A stretch of 64,000 nt of DNA from a gamma proteobacterium symbiont of Stewartia floridana (GCA_003676145.1 NAUB01000019.1:186001-250000); one strand, 5' to 3'; numbered from the stretch's first letter, positions 49,093 to 59,157 are shown. Notes: a model not told the origin generated them from the sequence alone. Program-made: numbers and translations.

Positions 49093-50444
49093 GCTTCGAA
49101 CGCCTCCACCGCTGCAATGAAGGCTTCACCACGCTGCTCAAAATTACTGAACATATCGAAACTGGCACAAGCCGGCGACAGCACAACCCGATCCCCCGGC
49201 TGAGCCAGGCGATAGGCTGAAGCGACCGCCTCATCCATGCTCTGCGCATCGACCAGTTCGACCCGCCCTTCCAGCACAGAGCGAATGACCGGCGCATCAC
49301 GACCGATCAATACCACACCTCGGGTGGTCTTCACCGCCACATCAACCAGCTCACTGAAATCCGCATCCTTGCATTCACCACCGGCGATCAGCACCGTGCG
49401 GCTCTCGCCCTGGTCCGAATGCAATCCATTCAATGCGGAGATGGTTGCCCCCACATTGGTGCCTTTCGAGTCGTTGTACCAGCGAAGTCCCGCCTTATCC
49501 GCCACCCACTGGGTGCGATGTGGCAGACCGGTATAGCTGCGCAGGGCAGCCAGCATGTCGTTCTGTGGAAAACCGGCGGCACTGCCGAGAGCCAAAGCCG
49601 CCAGGGCATTGGCCTGATTATGGCGACCGGGAATTCTCAGCTCACTGACCGGAATCAGCGGCGCATGCCCCTCACTCAGCCAGTTCACCCCATCCTGCTC
49701 ATGCAGACCGAAGTCACTCGCCTGCGGCGCCTGCAGGGTAAAACCGAGAGACTCGGAAGCTTCATCCACCATTGCCGCGACCATCGGATCGTCCCGGTTG
49801 ACCACCGCGACTTCGGCCTGATGGTAGACCTTGGCTTTGGTATCTGCGTAGTCCTGCAGATCCCGATAGCGGTCCATATGGTCCGCCGAAATATTCAGCA
49901 CCACCGACGCCCTGGGCTTTAACGACCAGGTACTCTCCAGTTGAAAACTGGAGAGCTCAAGAATATAGAGATCCACCTCATCATCCAGCAGGTCAAGTGC
50001 CGGTTCACCGAGATTGCCGCCCACTGCAACCTTCACACCCGCCATACGAGCCATCTCACCAAGCAGCGTGGTAACGGTGCTCTTGCCGTTGGAGCCGGTA
50101 ATCGCGATCACCGGTGCTTTGGCCACTCTGGCAAACAGCTCCACATCCCCCAGCACCTCGACACCGCGCTGCATGGCTGCCTGAATCAACGGTTGATCCA
50201 GCGCCACCCCGGGACTCACCACCAATCGACTGGCCGCTTCAAAAACCTCTTCCTGGAAACCGCCGAGAAACAGCGCCATGTCCGGCAACTCCTGGCGCAG
50301 TGACTCAAGCCCAGGGGGATTCTCCCGGCTGTCGGTCATCGCCAGGGAGACCCCTTGCGCCGCCAGATAGCGGGCACAGGAGAGCCCGGTCTTACCCAGA
50401 CCCACAATCAGTGTCTTACCCTGCAGTGTCGATTGCTCTGACAT
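49089..50444 (-). CDS. murD: UDP-N-acetylmuramoyl-L-alanine--D-glutamate ligase
   Basis: MurD adds D-glutamate to the growing stem. The 451-residue protein has GLGKTGLSCARYLAAQG, the P-loop ITGSNGKSTVTTLLGEM, WYNDSKGTNVGATISAL, and the C-terminal DRVVLSPACASFDMF. Its stop overlaps ftsW and its start overlaps the mraY stop by one base (TAATG). Confidence 0.97.
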   Translation of the reverse strand: MSEQSTLQGKTLIVGLGKTGLSCARYLAAQGVSLAMTDSRENPPGLESLRQELPDMALFLGGFQEEVFEAASRLVVSPGVALDQPLIQAAMQRGVEVLGDVELFARVAKAPVIAITGSNGKSTVTTLLGEMARMAGVKVAVGGNLGEPALDLLDDEVDLYILELSSFQLESTWSLKPRASVVLNISADHMDRYRDLQDYADTKAKVYHQAEVAVVNRDDPMVAAMVDEASESLGFTLQAPQASDFGLHEQDGVNWLSEGHAPLIPVSELRIPGRHNQANALAALALGSAAGFPQNDMLAALRSYTGLPHRTQWVADKAGLRWYNDSKGTNVGATISALNGLHSDQGESRTVLIAGGECKDADFSELVDVAVKTTRGVVLIGRDAPVIRSVLEGRVELVDAQSMDEAVASAYRLAQPGDRVVLSPACASFDMFSNFEQRGEAFIAAVEAFEA

Positions 50445-51526
50445 TAACGTATCTTCAAACTCGCTAAACCGACCAGCACCAGAATCACGGTGATGATCCA
50501 GAAACGAACGATTACCCGAGGCTCGGGCCAGCCCTTCAACTCAAAGTGGTGGTGCAGTGGGGCCATCCGGAAAATGCGTTTTCCGGTCAACTTGAAAGAG
50601 GCCACCTGCAACATCACCGAGACAGTCTCGATGACGAACACCCCACCCATGATGAACAGCACGATCTCCTGACGTACGGCCACGGCGACCACACCCAGCG
50701 CGGCGCCCAACGCCAGCGCGCCCACATCCCCCATGAACACCTGGGCGGGATAGGTGTTGAACCAGAGAAAACCGAGACCGGCGCCGACCAGGGCGGCACA
50801 AAACACGATCAACTCACCCACCCCGGGGAGGTAGGGAATCTTCAGATAGGTGGCGAAATCCGCATGCCCGGTGGCATAGGCGATGACCCCCAGCGCTCCT
50901 CCGACCATCACGGTGGGCAGGATCGCCAGGCCATCCAGACCGTCAGTCAGATTGACTGCATTGGATGAACCGACGATCACCAGATAGCTGAACAGAATGA
51001 ACATCGGCCCCAGATCCAGCGAAACATCTTTCAGATAGGGGATCAGCAGCGCCGTCTCTGTCGCCGAGGTGGCCGTGGTAAAGAAGACCACCGAAGCCCC
51101 CAGACCGGCCACCGATTGCCAGAAATATTTCCAGCGCGCCGCCAGCCCTTTCGGATCGTTCAGCACCAGCTTCTTATAGTCATCCACCAGACCGATCAGA
51201 CCGAAGATCAGGGTCACGATCAGGACGATCCAGACATAGCGATTGTCCAGGTCGGCCCACAATAGGGTGGCAATCGCAATCGCCACCAGGATCAGAGCAC
51301 CACCCATGGTGGGCGTGCCGGCTTTGGAAAAGTGGGTCTCCGGCCCATCATCCCTTACCGTCTGGCCGATCTGATGAAAACTCAAACGGCGAATCATCAT
51401 CGGTCCCAGCGCCAGGGAGATCAACAGAGCGGTCAGCACACCCAGGATGGTTCTCAGGGTCAGATACTGAAATACCCGGAATCCCCCATCGAATTGCACC
51501 AGCCACTCAGTCAGATATAACAACAC
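50444..51526 (-). CDS. mraY: Phospho-MurNAc-pentapeptide transferase MraY
   Basis: MraY attaches phospho-MurNAc-pentapeptide to undecaprenyl phosphate, giving lipid I. The 360-residue membrane protein has about ten helices and the conserved motifs [33 protein letters not shown] (catalytic aspartates) and [13 protein letters not shown]. It lies between murF and murD with minimal spacing. Confidence 0.97.
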   Translation of the reverse strand: MLLYLTEWLVQFDGGFRVFQYLTLRTILGVLTALLISLALGPMMIRRLSFHQIGQTVRDDGPETHFSKAGTPTMGGALILVAIAIATLLWADLDNRYVWIVLIVTLIFGLIGLVDDYKKLVLNDPKGLAARWKYFWQSVAGLGASVVFFTTATSATETALLIPYLKDVSLDLGPMFILFSYLVIVGSSNAVNLTDGLDGLAILPTVMVGGALGVIAYATGHADFATYLKIPYLPGVGELIVFCAALVGAGLGFLWFNTYPAQVFMGDVGALALGAALGVVAVAVRQEIVLFIMGGVFVIETVSVMLQVASFKLTGKRIFRMAPLHHHFELKGWPEPRVIVRFWIITVILVLVGLASLKIR

Positions 51527-51528
51527 AA

Positions 51529-52896
51529 TCAGCCCCTCCCCTCGGACATCAAACGCTCAACTACCCGGTCCATGCCCGCGCTGCGAGACCCTTTGACCAG
51601 CACCGCATCCCCTCTCAGGACTGCTGCATGCAATGCATCCACCAATTGATCCATTTCGGTGAAGGCCTGCCCCCCATCGCCGAAACTCTGCGCCGCCTCG
51701 CGACTCAACTCGCCCAGGGTGTAGAGGTGCTCCAGCCCCGCCTGTCTCGCCCGCTCACCGATACCGGCATGCATGGCCGCCGCTTCATCGCCCAGCTCCG
51801 CCAGATCCCCGAGCACCAGATAGCGGGTCCCTGTGGCGCCGCGCAGCACCTCGATCGCCGCATCCACGGAATCCGGATTGGCGTTATAACTGTCATCGAT
51901 CAGGCGATAGCCGGCGGAGGTATGGTGCAAGCGCAGACGCCCTGCCACCGCCTGCACCCCGGCCAATCCCATCTGAATCTGTTCAATGTCGCAGTCCATC
52001 GCCAGTGCCGCAGCGATTGCTGCCAGAGCATTCATCAGATTGTGCCGGCCAGCCAGTGAGAGCTGCACGGCAAACTGCTCACCCCGATAACTGACCTGCA
52101 TATGATTCTGAAATCCCTGCTCCGACCAGCGCATTCCGGCCTGACTCAGATCGCTCTGCACATCCGCCTTGTGCGATGAACCGAAGGAGATCATCTGACG
52201 CTCACCGCACAGCTCCCGCCAGAGCGGAAAGAAGCGATCATCCGCATTCAGCACCCCAACCCCGGTGGGCCTCAAGCCACTCAGGATCTCGCCCTTGGCA
52301 TGAGCCACACCGGTCAGATCGCCGAAGCCTTCAAGGTGGGCTGCGCCCGCGTTGTTGATCAACGCCACATCGGGCCGGGTGATCTGACTCAGATAACCGA
52401 TCTCGCCGGGATGGTTGGCCCCCATCTCGATTACCGCACACTGCTCATCCTGCAGCCGTAACAGGGTCAAGGGCAGCCCGATCTCATTGTTCAGGTTGCC
52501 TTGGGTGGCCAGCACACTGCCCCGGGTGCCAAGAATCGAAGCGAGCAACTCCTTGACGGTGGTCTTACCGTTACTGCCGGTGACGGCCACAATCGGCACT
52601 GCAAACCGGTCACGCCACAAAGCGGCCAGATGTCCCAGACCAATACGGGTATCGGGCACCTGCAGCTGGGGCAGCTCAACCGCCTGCAACTCGCTCACCA
52701 TGGCCGCGACCGCCCCCTTCTCCATCGCCTCTCCGAGAAACCGGTGGGCATCGAAATTGGGTCCGCTCAAGGCGACAAACAGATCGCCGGGCTTGATCGT
52801 TCGGGTGTCGCTGCTGACCGAATGAAAACGCACATCGGCTCCCTGATGCACGGCTTCCAGTTCCTGCGCCACTTCGGCAAGCGTGAGACTGTTCAT
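51529..52896 (-). CDS. murF: UDP-MurNAc-tripeptide--D-alanyl-D-alanine ligase
   Basis: MurF adds D-Ala-D-Ala to complete the pentapeptide. The 455-residue protein has [17 protein letters not shown], the P-loop [31 protein letters not shown] and [16 protein letters not shown]. The start at 52896 (MNSLTLAEV) forms an ATGA overlap with the murE stop; an upstream extension is rejected. Confidence 0.97.
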   Translation of the reverse strand: MNSLTLAEVAQELEAVHQGADVRFHSVSSDTRTIKPGDLFVALSGPNFDAHRFLGEAMEKGAVAAMVSELQAVELPQLQVPDTRIGLGHLAALWRDRFAVPIVAVTGSNGKTTVKELLASILGTRGSVLATQGNLNNEIGLPLTLLRLQDEQCAVIEMGANHPGEIGYLSQITRPDVALINNAGAAHLEGFGDLTGVAHAKGEILSGLRPTGVGVLNADDRFFPLWRELCGERQMISFGSSHKADVQSDLSQAGMRWSEQGFQNHMQVSYRGEQFAVQLSLAGRHNLMNALAAIAAALAMDCDIEQIQMGLAGVQAVAGRLRLHHTSAGYRLIDDSYNANPDSVDAAIEVLRGATGTRYLVLGDLAELGDEAAAMHAGIGERARQAGLEHLYTLGELSREAAQSFGDGGQAFTEMDQLVDALHAAVLRGDAVLVKGSRSAGMDRVVERLMSEGRG

Positions 52897-54434
52897 GACG
52901 CCCCCTCCTGCCATCCGGCCAGAGCCGCCTGGACAACTTCCCGGTCATCGAAGTGCAACACCTGATCGGCCACCAACTGATAATCCTCGTGCCCCTTGCC
53001 TGCCACCAGCACCAGGTCACCGGCTTTCGCCACGGAAACCGCCTGGCGGATCGCCTTGCCCCGATCGGCTTCAACCCGAACCTCTTCTGCATTCGGCATA
53101 CCGGCCAGGATCTGCTCGATGATCTCGGCACTCGATTCACTGCGTGGATTGTCATCGGTCAGATAACAGAGGTCCGCTTCGTTAGCCGCCACTTCACCCA
53201 TCATCGGACGCTTGCCGGGATCCCGGTCTCCGCCACAGCCGAAGACGACAATCAATCGACCTGCACAGTGCAGCCGCAAAGCCTGCAGCGCCTTCTCCAG
53301 GGCATCCGGAGTATGCGCATAGTCGACCACCACCGTCGGTTGAGAGGCCGCACCAAAGCGCTCCATTCGACCCGGCACGGTGGAGAGCTTGGCGAGAACC
53401 GCAACCGCCCGTTCGAGTGGCCAATCATTGATCAACAGAACACTCAACACAGCCAGCAGGTTGGCGCCGTTGAAGCGCCCCAACAAGCCACTCTGCAACT
53501 GACACTCGCCAGCCGGAGTGGAAACCGAAAGACTCAAGCCACTGCCGGTAGCCTGCAGACCGGTGGCCCGAACCCAACCCTGCACACCGTCCGGCAGTGT
53601 GGTGTCGGCATCGATGCTGTAGCCGTAGACAGGCACTCTTTGGCAGAGGGATTCAGCCAGTTGACGACCAAAGGGGTCGTCCAGATTGATCACCGCCCGA
53701 CCGAGTCCGGGCAGTTGAAACAGTCGGCGCTTGGCGTTGCCGTAGTTCTCCAGGCTGCCGTGATAGTCGAAATGGTCGCGACTCAGATTGGTGAAAATCG
53801 CGCAATCGAAGGCCACTCCATCCACCCGGTACTGATCCAGTGCGTGGGACGAGACCTCCATCGCCACCGATTTGGCCCCCTGTCCCAACAGCCGGGAGAG
53901 GATCTGCTGCACACTTACCGCATCCGGCGTTGTCATACCGGTGGTTTCCAGCTGTCCAGGCAGGCCGGCACCCAGGGTACCCACCATGCCACAGGGGTGT
54001 TCGCTTTCCAGGGCCTGTGCCAGCAACTGACAGATACTGGTCTTGCCGTTGGTACCGGTTATTCCGTAGAGGGTCATGGCCCGGCTGGGGTGGCCATGGA
54101 AACGACCGGCAATCTCACTCAGGGAGCGGGAGAGATTGGCAACCTCAATCAAGGGTAGTGAGCCAAGCTGCAGCTCTGCGGCCAGTCGCTCACCCTCACC
54201 ACCATCCGGCTCCCAAAGGATCGCAACGGCACCCTGGGCAATCGCCTGTTCGGCAAACACCAGACCATGCTGACGGGTCCCGGCGCAAGCCAGGAACAGA
54301 TCCCCCTCGACCAGCTTACGACTGTCCAGACAGAGCCCGCCGATCTGCCGATCGAGCTGCGATGGCAGATCGACCAGGCCAGTCAGCAGTGTGGAGAGCC
54401 AGTGCGTCTCTGTAATCTCTCTGGCCGTCATCAT
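52893..54434 (-). CDS. murE: UDP-MurNAc-L-Ala-D-Glu--2,6-diaminopimelate ligase
   Basis: MurE adds meso-diaminopimelate. The 513-residue protein has LYGITGTNGKTSICQLLAQ, VAMEVSSHALDQYRVDGV, and the diaminopimelate-specific DDNPRSESSAEIIEQIL (DNPR), which distinguishes it from lysine-adding MurE. Its start overlaps the ftsI stop by four bases and its stop overlaps murF by four. Confidence 0.97.
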   Translation of the reverse strand: MMTAREITETHWLSTLLTGLVDLPSQLDRQIGGLCLDSRKLVEGDLFLACAGTRQHGLVFAEQAIAQGAVAILWEPDGGEGERLAAELQLGSLPLIEVANLSRSLSEIAGRFHGHPSRAMTLYGITGTNGKTSICQLLAQALESEHPCGMVGTLGAGLPGQLETTGMTTPDAVSVQQILSRLLGQGAKSVAMEVSSHALDQYRVDGVAFDCAIFTNLSRDHFDYHGSLENYGNAKRRLFQLPGLGRAVINLDDPFGRQLAESLCQRVPVYGYSIDADTTLPDGVQGWVRATGLQATGSGLSLSVSTPAGECQLQSGLLGRFNGANLLAVLSVLLINDWPLERAVAVLAKLSTVPGRMERFGAASQPTVVVDYAHTPDALEKALQALRLHCAGRLIVVFGCGGDRDPGKRPMMGEVAANEADLCYLTDDNPRSESSAEIIEQILAGMPNAEEVRVEADRGKAIRQAVSVAKAGDLVLVAGKGHEDYQLVADQVLHFDDREVVQAALAGWQEGAS

Positions 54435-56173
54435 TCCTGCTCTCCAAGTCGGGCCATCAGCTTATCTTCATGCCAGGGTTTGTCCGGCGGAATGTTCATC
54501 AGGCGCAGAGCGCCGCTCATAACCTTGGAGAAGACCGGACCGGCAACCGCACCGCCGTAGTACTCCTCACCTCTGGGCTCATCGATAAACACCGCCATCA
54601 CCAGGCGTGGCCGGGTGGCCGGCGCCATGCCGACAAAAAGGGATAGATACTTATCTTCCGCGTAACCACCGGCAACCGATTTCTTTGCGGTACCGGTCTT
54701 ACCGGCAACCCGATAGCCGGGTACGGCCGCCAGAGGAGCGGAGCCGTCACGACTGACCACCGACTCCAGCATCGCGACAACACTTCTTGCAGTACTCTGG
54801 CGCAACACCCGCTCTCCGACAGGTTGCTGGTCCAGTTTCAGCAGAGAGACCGGCAGGCGCTCTCCATCATTTGCCAGCACCGCGTAGGCGCGGGCCAGTT
54901 GCAGTGGGGTAACCGAGAGGCCATAGCCGAATGAGAGGGTGGCCTGCTCAAACGATGACCAATCGGAGAAATGGGGCAGACGTCCACTCGACTCTCCCGG
55001 AAAAAGCGACTCCGGGCTGGAACCAAATCCCAGCTTGGTATAGAGCTGCCAGAGGGTTTCCGGCGGCATCGACAGGGCGATCTTACTGGCGCCCACGTTA
55101 CTTGATTTACGCAGCACCGTGGCCACATCGATCATGCCGTAGTTACGGTGATCCCGCACCAGATAACGTCCCACCTTCATATAACCGGGCGAGACATCGA
55201 TTGGTGTGGTCGGTCTGAACTTGCCCTGCTCCATCGCCGCCGCCACCGCAAAAGGCTTAATGGTGGAACCGGGTTCGAAGACATCGGTCACCGAGCGATT
55301 GCGCAGCTTGCTTGAGCGGCGATCCTGCAGGTCGTTGGGGTTGTAGGCCGGACTGTTGACCATCGCCAGAATCTCACCGTTCTGCGCATCGAGTATCACC
55401 ACAGAACCGGATCGGGCGCGATGCTTGGCAACCGCCGCCTTGAGCTCCCGATAGGCAAGGAACTGCAGTCTGCGATCGATGCTCAGGCTCAGATCCTTGC
55501 CCGGAGCGGGACTCTGGATATTCTCCACCTGATTGACCACCCGGCCACTGCCGTCCTTGATCACCCGTTTGGCCCCTGGGGTACCGGTCAGCCACTGGTC
55601 ATAGGCCAGCTCCATTCCCTCCTGGCCCTGGTCATCGATGTTGGTGAAACCGACGATATGCGACATCACCTCGGCACTGGGATAGAAGCGACGATACTCC
55701 GACAACAGATCCAGCCCCTTGATCTCCAAAGCCGCGACCTTTTCAGCCTGATCCGGATTGATGCGGCGCTTCAGATAGACGAAGCTGCGATCACTGGAGA
55801 GCTGACGGCGCAGACGATCCGGGTTCAGATCGAGAATAGAAGCCAGCGCACCGATGGTCTGGTTGTCGCTCTTCACCACCCGTGGATTGGCCACCACACT
55901 CTTCACCGGGGTACTGATCGACAGAGGTTCACCGTTGCGGTCGGTAATCATGCCGCGGCTGGCGCTGACCTTCATAGTACGCAGATAACGGCGCTCTCCC
56001 TGCTCCTGCAGGAAAGCGGTCTCGAACACCTGCCGATCCACCGACTGCCAGATCAGCGAAACATAGGCCAGGGCCAACACGGCGAGCACAGTATAGCGCC
56101 GGGCCCGATAGCTCGGCTGCCGGTGAATCTCCGCCTGCTGTACCTTTTTCTTCTTCCTGTTGGCCATATTCAA
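54431..56173 (-). CDS. ftsI: Septal transpeptidase FtsI (PBP3)
   Basis: FtsI cross-links septal peptidoglycan and works with FtsW. The 580-residue class B penicillin-binding protein has one N-terminal membrane helix (about 25-45), the dimerisation/pedestal domain, and a transpeptidase domain. Its catalytic Ser303 is in PGSTIKPFA, the SSN triad at 357-359 and KTG at 492-494. A second possible ATG is two codons in. It overlaps ftsL by four bases. Confidence 0.97.
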   Translation of the reverse strand: MNMANRKKKKVQQAEIHRQPSYRARRYTVLAVLALAYVSLIWQSVDRQVFETAFLQEQGERRYLRTMKVSASRGMITDRNGEPLSISTPVKSVVANPRVVKSDNQTIGALASILDLNPDRLRRQLSSDRSFVYLKRRINPDQAEKVAALEIKGLDLLSEYRRFYPSAEVMSHIVGFTNIDDQGQEGMELAYDQWLTGTPGAKRVIKDGSGRVVNQVENIQSPAPGKDLSLSIDRRLQFLAYRELKAAVAKHRARSGSVVILDAQNGEILAMVNSPAYNPNDLQDRRSSKLRNRSVTDVFEPGSTIKPFAVAAAMEQGKFRPTTPIDVSPGYMKVGRYLVRDHRNYGMIDVATVLRKSSNVGASKIALSMPPETLWQLYTKLGFGSSPESLFPGESSGRLPHFSDWSSFEQATLSFGYGLSVTPLQLARAYAVLANDGERLPVSLLKLDQQPVGERVLRQSTARSVVAMLESVVSRDGSAPLAAVPGYRVAGKTGTAKKSVAGGYAEDKYLSLFVGMAPATRPRLVMAVFIDEPRGEEYYGGAVAGPVFSKVMSGALRLMNIPPDKPWHEDKLMARLGEQE

Positions 56174-56448
56174 TGTTTGATGACGACGATTTCAGTAAAG
56201 TCGGGCAGATGCATCTTCAATCCGTCCCGTGCTTTTCGTTCAACCACCGAATGGGTTGCCAGGGTGCTCTCCTCAAGCTGCAACCTGCCCCATTCAACGC
56301 CAATTCGCTCCTGTTCCGCCTGCAGCTCCTGCAAGGCGACAAAGTGTTTTCTGCTGAGATACTTGCTATAGACAACCCCGATTGCCGAACTCAGCACTGC
56401 CAGCACCAGCAGCGAAAAGAGCACTTTTCCACTGACGCTCACAGACAC
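56170..56448 (-). CDS. ftsL: Cell division protein FtsL
   Basis: FtsL is a small bitopic divisome protein that pairs with FtsB and FtsQ. The 92-residue protein has one membrane helix (about 8-28, [19 protein letters not shown]) followed by a periplasmic coiled-coil region ([20 protein letters not shown]) and a short tail. Position between rsmH and ftsI and size settle the assignment although sequence conservation in this family is low. Confidence 0.93.
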   Translation of the reverse strand: MSVSVSGKVLFSLLVLAVLSSAIGVVYSKYLSRKHFVALQELQAEQERIGVEWGRLQLEESTLATHSVVERKARDGLKMHLPDFTEIVVIKH

Positions 56449-57368
56449 CTCTCCGCAACGCGCAAAACAGCACTGCGCGCCCTTGGATTGGCGCTGATTT
56501 CAGTTTCATCAGGAGTTATCGCCTTACCCACCAGACGTAATCTGGGTTGCCGCTGATCGTCCGTCACCGGCACGCCCGGAGGAAACGGGTCACCTTTGGC
56601 CTGATCTCTCATGAACCGCTTGACGATGCGGTCTTCCAACGAGTGAAAACTGATCACTGCCAACCTGCCCCCCGGGGCCAATACATCAATGACGCCATCG
56701 AGGGTCTGCCTCAATGCGTCGAGTTCACCATTTATAAATATACGGATCGCCTGAAAACTCCGGGTCGCCGGATGCTTGCCCTTCTCCCAAGAGGGATTGG
56801 CCTGGCTCACCAGCTCCGCCAAGCGACCTGTGGTCACGATCGGCTGCGCCAGCCTCGCCTCGACAATGGCGCGGGCAATGCGCTTGGCATGGCGCTCCTC
56901 ACCATAAGTCTTCAGCACCTGAGCGATCTCCCGGCTCTCGGCTTTCGCCAGCCACTCAGCCGCCGACACCCCTCGACTTGGGTCCATACGCATATCCAAA
57001 GGCCCGTCCTGGGTAAAACTGAAGCCACGCTGCGCCTGATCCAACTGGGGTGAGGAGACCCCGAGATCGAGTAAGATCCCATTCACCTCTCCCGCGACAC
57101 CCTGTTGTTCAGCGACCTCCGCAAGCATGGCAAAGTTCTCCTGTACCATTCGAAAGCGGTTATCTTGTGCAAACAATTGTTCAGCATGAGCCACTGCCTG
57201 AGGATCCCTGTCGATCCCGATCAATCGCCCATCTTCACCCAATCCCTCGAGGATCAGCCGGCTATGGCCGCCCCGGCCGAACGTGGCATCGATATAGATG
57301 CCCATCGGCTCAACCTTCAGCGCCTCAACAGAGGCCTGCAACAGTACCGAAAGATGCTCCTGCGCCAT
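56439..57368 (-). CDS. rsmH: 16S rRNA (cytosine-1402-N4)-methyltransferase
   Basis: RsmH (MraW) methylates N4 of C1402 in 16S rRNA. The 309-residue protein starts [18 protein letters not shown] and has the SAM site [36 protein letters not shown] and [15 protein letters not shown]. The start at 57368 overlaps the mraZ stop (TGATG). A longer frame to 57434 is an extension into mraZ. Confidence 0.96.
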   Translation of the reverse strand: MAQEHLSVLLQASVEALKVEPMGIYIDATFGRGGHSRLILEGLGEDGRLIGIDRDPQAVAHAEQLFAQDNRFRMVQENFAMLAEVAEQQGVAGEVNGILLDLGVSSPQLDQAQRGFSFTQDGPLDMRMDPSRGVSAAEWLAKAESREIAQVLKTYGEERHAKRIARAIVEARLAQPIVTTGRLAELVSQANPSWEKGKHPATRSFQAIRIFINGELDALRQTLDGVIDVLAPGGRLAVISFHSLEDRIVKRFMRDQAKGDPFPPGVPVTDDQRQPRLRLVGKAITPDETEISANPRARSAVLRVAERCL

Positions 57369-57823
57369 CAGATTGAAAGGGACTTGAACTCTGGCGGCAG
57401 ATTGAGATCCGTCAGATCCACGCTCTTCAGCCAATCCTCCTGTTTGGACTTCCAGGTCTCTTCATCCCATAACTCAAATTTATTCATCTGACCGACCAGG
57501 GCGACCTTCTTGTCGAGCCCGGCAAACTTACGCAATGCCGGGGGCAGCAGAATCCGGCCCTGACCATCCATGTCCAATTCGGCGGCACTACCGATGTAGA
57601 GACGCTGCATATTTCGCGCAGCCGCATCGAAGGTCGGCATGGCCACCAGCTTCTTTTCGATTTCAAGCCATGTGGGTTTGGGATAGATCAGCAGACAGTG
57701 ATCCATATCGGCGGTAATCACTAATTCGGAGGCACACACGTCCACGAGCTGCTCCCGATACCGGGTTGGTATCGCAAGCCGCCCTTTCGTATCCAAATTG
57801 AGCGATGAAATCCCTCGAAACAA
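57368..57823 (-). CDS. mraZ: Transcriptional regulator MraZ
   Basis: MraZ is an AbrB-like DNA-binding protein that represses the dcw operon. The 151-residue protein holds two SpoVT/AbrB-type repeats: [20 protein letters not shown] with YR, and [20 protein letters not shown]. It is the first gene of the cluster and has repeated putative binding sites and a strong promoter directly upstream, as expected for autoregulation. Confidence 0.96.
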   Translation of the reverse strand: MFRGISSLNLDTKGRLAIPTRYREQLVDVCASELVITADMDHCLLIYPKPTWLEIEKKLVAMPTFDAAARNMQRLYIGSAAELDMDGQGRILLPPALRKFAGLDKKVALVGQMNKFELWDEETWKSKQEDWLKSVDLTDLNLPPEFKSLSI

Positions 57824-57849
57824 ATCGTTGCCCCTCTGCCGGCGTTATT

Positions 57850-57884
57850 TTCCCTTTTTCCCCACATTAATCCACCTTTCTCCA
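57850..57884 (-). promoter_or_regulatory. MraZ operator: four 5-bp boxes with 10-bp periodicity
   Basis: On the minus strand TGGAG (57884-57880), TGGAT (57874-57870), TGGGG (57864-57860) and GGGAA (57854-57850) recur exactly every ten bases, one helical turn. This is the known arrangement of MraZ sites (TGGGN repeats with 5-base spacers). They begin at the -10 element and cover the transcription start and early leader, a position suited to repression. Confidence 0.8.
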
Positions 57885-57913
57885 TATTAGGACTCACTCT
57901 GACCTTCTGTCAA
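57884..57913 (-). promoter_or_regulatory. mraZ/dcw promoter
   Basis: On the minus strand TTGACA (57913-57908), an exact -35 hexamer, is followed 18 bases later by TAATAT (57889-57884), close to the -10 consensus. The expected start near 57877 leaves a leader of about 55 bases before mraZ. Confidence 0.8.
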
Positions 57914-58029
57914 GGTAAATAGTGTAAAAATTCGTTTAGGGTCAGTGGTTTACACACGCCAAGCAAAGCGGTTTGAAAGCAAAAATTATCCACTGGAAAT
58001 ACAGAAGCCTGTCCAGCAAACCTAAAGTA

Positions 58030-58061
58030 AAATATTAAGAAATATCGCCCCGGAGGCGGGG
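58030..58061 (-). terminator. Probable rnpB terminator
   Basis: On the minus strand, CCCCG and CGGGG (58061-58048) form a short GC stem about 20 bases after the RNase P RNA end, followed by CGATATTTCTTAATATTTT, a moderately U-rich tract. Confidence 0.6.
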
Positions 58062-58079
58062 TCTGTGGTGTAAAGTGGA

Positions 58080-58446
58080 GGGAGTCGGCCGATAAGCCGG
58101 GTTCTGTCAAGGACAGCCATTCATCTGGGATGTGCGTCACCGCACACCTCATGCAACCTACCCAGGAACAGTGGGGGCGCACTTGGCACAGTCAGAGACC
58201 GGCCTGTTCCTCTATTTGGTCTTGCTCCGGGTGGGGTTTACCCTGCCACCCCTGTTGCCAGGGATGCGGTGCGCTCTTACCGCACCATTTCACCCTTACC
58301 GACGGCAGAGCCGCTGGCGGTATATTTTCTGTGGCACTTTCCGTAGGCTTTCACCTCCCAGGCGTTACCTGGCACCCTGCCCGCCGGAGCCCGGACTTTC
58401 CTCTGTCTACCGCAAGCGGTAGCCAGCGACTGTCTGGCCAACTCCC
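58080..58446 (-). ncRNA. rnpB: RNase P RNA, bacterial type A
   Basis: The minus strand carries the catalytic RNA that matures tRNA 5' ends. Recognisable parts are the 5' end GGGAGTTGGCCAGACAGTCG, the universally conserved GAGGAAAGTCCGGGCTCC region (complement at about 58384-58402), the ACAGAAAATATACCGCC segment, and the 3' end CCCGGCTTATCGGCCGACTC. The ends pair to form helix P1 (GGGAGTTGGCC with GGCCGACTCCC). The length of about 367 bases is normal for type A. It sits upstream of mraZ in the same direction, as in pseudomonads. Confidence 0.96.
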
Positions 58447-58452
58447 AGCCTC

Positions 58453-58481
58453 ACTTTAAATTCTTATCCCCATTGTGACAA
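58453..58481 (-). promoter_or_regulatory. Probable rnpB promoter
   Basis: On the minus strand TTGTCA (58481-58476) and TAAAGT (58458-58453) are separated by 17 bases. The predicted start at about 58446 coincides with the first base of helix P1 of the RNase P RNA, which supports both calls. Confidence 0.65.
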
Positions 58482-58533
58482 GTCCCGCTAAATCATCGCC
58501 CGATAGGCAGGTTCGATTCTAAAGAGTGATCAA

Positions 58534-58733
58534 TTGATATTTTTCAATGCCGGAGATCAATTTGTTCTATACCTTGCCGATACACAGGGCAGGTTTCGCG
58601 CTGTCTTCGACAGCTCATGTCCGGACTCCTATGGACAGCTGGCAAGGGTGTTTTGAAACAGGGAACCGATCGAGTCGAATACAACCCAATCAAACACAGG
58701 TTCTGGCAGAGCGCAGTACCGGTATACCGATAG
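58534..58733 (+). pseudogene. Possible frameshifted small ORF (very tentative)
   Basis: One frame (58534-58656) reads LIFFNAGDQFVLYLADTQGR and continues to a TGA. A second frame from 58653 continues DRVEYNPIKHRFWQSAVPVY to a TAG at 58731. Joined by a frameshift in the run TTTTG they would make one product of about 65 residues that looks protein-like. There is no clear start or ribosome-binding site, and no family is recognised. It may be chance. Apart from this frame, the 58447-58752 stretch shows only the rnpB promoter. Confidence 0.2.
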
Positions 58734-58752
58734 CAGTAAATGAGGTAACACC

Positions 58753-58851
58753 ATGAAAAAGCCTATTCGCGACATCCTCTCCATAGACACGCTGATCCTG
58801 GCCATCGCCGGTATCTGGATGGTTTCAGTCCTGATCAACCTGGTCGCCTGA
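58753..58851 (+). CDS. Small single-span membrane peptide, 32 residues
   Basis: An ATG preceded by a good ribosome-binding site (GAGGTAAC, 7 bases) opens a 32-codon frame: MKKPIRDILSIDTLILAIAG followed by IWMVSVLINLVA. It has a basic N-terminus and a hydrophobic stretch of about 20 residues, which fits a single-span inner-membrane protein with the N-terminus inside. An intrinsic-terminator-like hairpin follows 155 bases downstream. It is well below usual gene-calling limits. Function is unknown; small regulatory membrane peptides and type I toxins have this general form. Confidence 0.55.
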   Translation: MKKPIRDILSIDTLILAIAGIWMVSVLINLVA

Positions 58852-59005
58852 GGCGTCGTCGGACAGGCAAGTGGTGCGAACCAAAGCCATTTGGCAGTAC
58901 CATCTCTGACCCTCTGAGCCAAACCGAATCCCTCCCCACGAATCGGCCGTGAAACCGATGGTTACGCCACTCGGTTGCACCCTGTCGAATACCGAACATC
59001 GATTT

Positions 59006-59031
59006 CCAGCATCCTGCTGGTAATATTTTTT
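59006..59031 (+). terminator. Short intrinsic terminator
   Basis: CCAGCA-TCC-TGCTGG is a 6-bp GC-rich stem followed by TAATATTTTTT, a U-tract on the plus strand. It could end the transcript of the 32-residue peptide gene. The rest of the 58852-59157 stretch shows nothing else recognisable. Confidence 0.55.
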
Positions 59032-59157
59032 AGTCCCCCTGCGCCAGTTTCCGCTAAACTTCAGCCAGACCTGTGCGTAATGGCCAACCACATCCAGCGC
59101 CATTGCATGGCAACCGAATGGAATTTATCACTACCGATTGAGCTGCGCAGTCAAACC

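Noticed and set aside
58547-58756. 69-codon plus-strand frame that ends in an ATGA overlap with the 32-residue peptide
   Set aside because: No ribosome-binding site and irregular composition; the overlap alone is weak support, and another frame of the same stretch looks more protein-like.
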